Shown in pieces: positions 5,389 to 6,008 of a DNA stretch of 6,008 nt (position 1 is the stretch's first letter; each line of letters starts with the position of its first letter). This stretch comes from Clostridia bacterium. Its GTDB lineage: Bacteria; Bacillota; Clostridia; Christensenellales; UBA1242. The translations under genes and the position numbers were made by a program. Under the pieces are notes generated by a model that did no database searches, was not told the origin of the DNA, and was given only the letters and a program-made list of their open reading frames with translations. The stretch spans positions 1-6,008 of the forward strand of contig JAFZXQ010000092.1 in NCBI GenBank assembly GCA_017616705.1, given 5' to 3'.

Positions 5389-5982
5389 TTATTTACGTTT
5401 ATCGTAAATTTTATCTATTAAACCATATTTAAGCGCTTCGCTTGCACTCATGAAGTTATCTCTGTCAGTATCTTGCTCAATGGTTTTAATATCTTGACCA
5501 GAGTTATCTGCTAAAATCTTGTTTAACTTCTTCTTTGTTTGAAGAATATGGTTAGCGTGAATAGCAATATCACTAGCCTGACCTTGAGCACCCCCCAAAG
5601 GTTGATGAATCATAATCTCGCTGTTAGGAAGCGCGCAACGTTTTCCTTTAGCGCCACTTGAAAGCAAAACTGCTGCCATGCTTGCTGCCATACCAACGCA
5701 GATTGTGCAAACGTCACATTTAATATAATTCATTGTGTCATAAATAGCCATTCCAGCAACAACGCTTCCACCAGGGCTGTTAATATACATCATTATATCT
5801 TTATCAGGGTCTTTGCCTTCAAGAAAGATAAGTTGCGCAACAATTAAGTTAGCGGTTTGATCAGTTATTTCATCGCTTAAAAAGATTATTCTATCTTCAA
5901 GAAGCCTTGAATAAATATCATAACTTCTTTCCCCCCTATTAGTTTGCTCTATAACCATAGGGACTAAAACATTTTTTTCCAT
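5389..5982 (-). CDS. clpP: ATP-dependent Clp protease proteolytic subunit ClpP
   Basis: A 197-residue serine peptidase that assembles into a 14-subunit barrel and degrades proteins delivered by ClpX or other Clp ATPases in the cytoplasm. The catalytic triad is S101 (in G97-M-A-A-S-M), H126 (in M124-I-H-Q-P) and D175 (in D171-T-D-R-D). The Ser-His and His-Asp spacings of 25 and 49 are those of the family. The oxyanion-hole region S69-P-G-G-S73, the N-terminal lead V6-L-V-P-M-V-I-E-Q and the I34-F-L-S start of the fold are all present, and the length is usual (about 195). The ATG follows AAGGAG by 5 nt. It precedes clpX as in many clostridia, where the trigger factor gene often lies upstream; only 26 bp upstream are visible here, so that cannot be checked. 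No promoter is visible before it. Confidence 0.97.
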   Translation of the reverse strand: MEKNVLVPMVIEQTNRGERSYDIYSRLLEDRIIFLSDEITDQTANLIVAQLIFLEGKDPDKDIMMYINSPGGSVVAGMAIYDTMNYIKCDVCTICVGMAASMAAVLLSSGAKGKRCALPNSEIMIHQPLGGAQGQASDIAIHANHILQTKKKLNKILADNSGQDIKTIEQDTDRDNFMSASEALKYGLIDKIYDKRK

Positions 5983-6008
5983 AAAAACTCCTTATTCAAT
6001 CGTGTTAA

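Noticed and set aside
5992..6006. Possible end of an upstream gene such as trigger factor, with a TAA at 5994-5992 overlapping the clpP ribosome site
   Set aside because: Only four codons are visible before the stop, which is too little to support a gene.
1..6008. Search for tRNA or rRNA genes, CRISPR arrays, IS ends, riboswitches or phage-defence genes
   Set aside because: Nothing with the required sequence patterns was seen; the window is almost fully filled by conserved housekeeping genes.

Overview
The window is a stretch of core bacterial chromosome in which every gene I can support lies on the minus strand. Its base composition is AT-rich (roughly 35-40% GC by eye). Shine-Dalgarno sites are strong AGGAG types, and the gene order (clpP-clpX, engB, then mraZ-rsmH-ftsL-class B PBP) points to a low-GC Gram-positive lineage, most likely an uncultured clostridial member of the Bacillota. 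This placement is inferred from gene order, composition and protein character; no taxon-specific marker is visible.

Layout, in the direction of transcription (right to left). (1) clpP (5982-5389) and clpX (5324-4029) encode the peptidase and the unfoldase of the ClpXP protease, with a hairpin plus T-run between them. (2) An intrinsic terminator directly abuts the clpX stop. engB (GTG start, 3966-3367) follows, and its end overlaps the start of a metallophosphoesterase gene (3386-2685) by 20 bp. That pair ends at a second intrinsic terminator (about 2626-2650). (3) A 216-bp intergenic region holds this terminator, an imperfect dyad, a pair of tandem 10-bp boxes and a near-consensus SigA-type promoter. 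It drives the division/cell-wall (dcw) cluster: mraZ (2468-2043), rsmH (2043-1108, TAATG overlap), an ftsL-like gene (1048-404) and the 5' part of a class B penicillin-binding protein gene (394 to beyond position 1).

How the genes work together: ClpP and ClpX form one protease. EngB is a GTPase of 50S subunit assembly and is expected to be co-translated with the phosphoesterase, whose substrate is unknown. MraZ probably controls its own operon by binding the tandem AAAGTGGT boxes that touch the -35 element. RsmH methylates 16S rRNA. The FtsL-like protein and the PBP act at the division septum, or in spore cortex synthesis if the PBP is SpoVD-like.

This is mostly an ordinary housekeeping region, and I found no mobile element, CRISPR array, RNA gene or undescribed multi-gene system. 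The points that merit a second look are regulatory: the MraZ operator and the related sequences near it, a possibly leaderless engB, the clpP-clpX hairpin, the absence of lon between clpX and engB, and the long acidic tyrosine-rich N-terminus of the FtsL-like protein.
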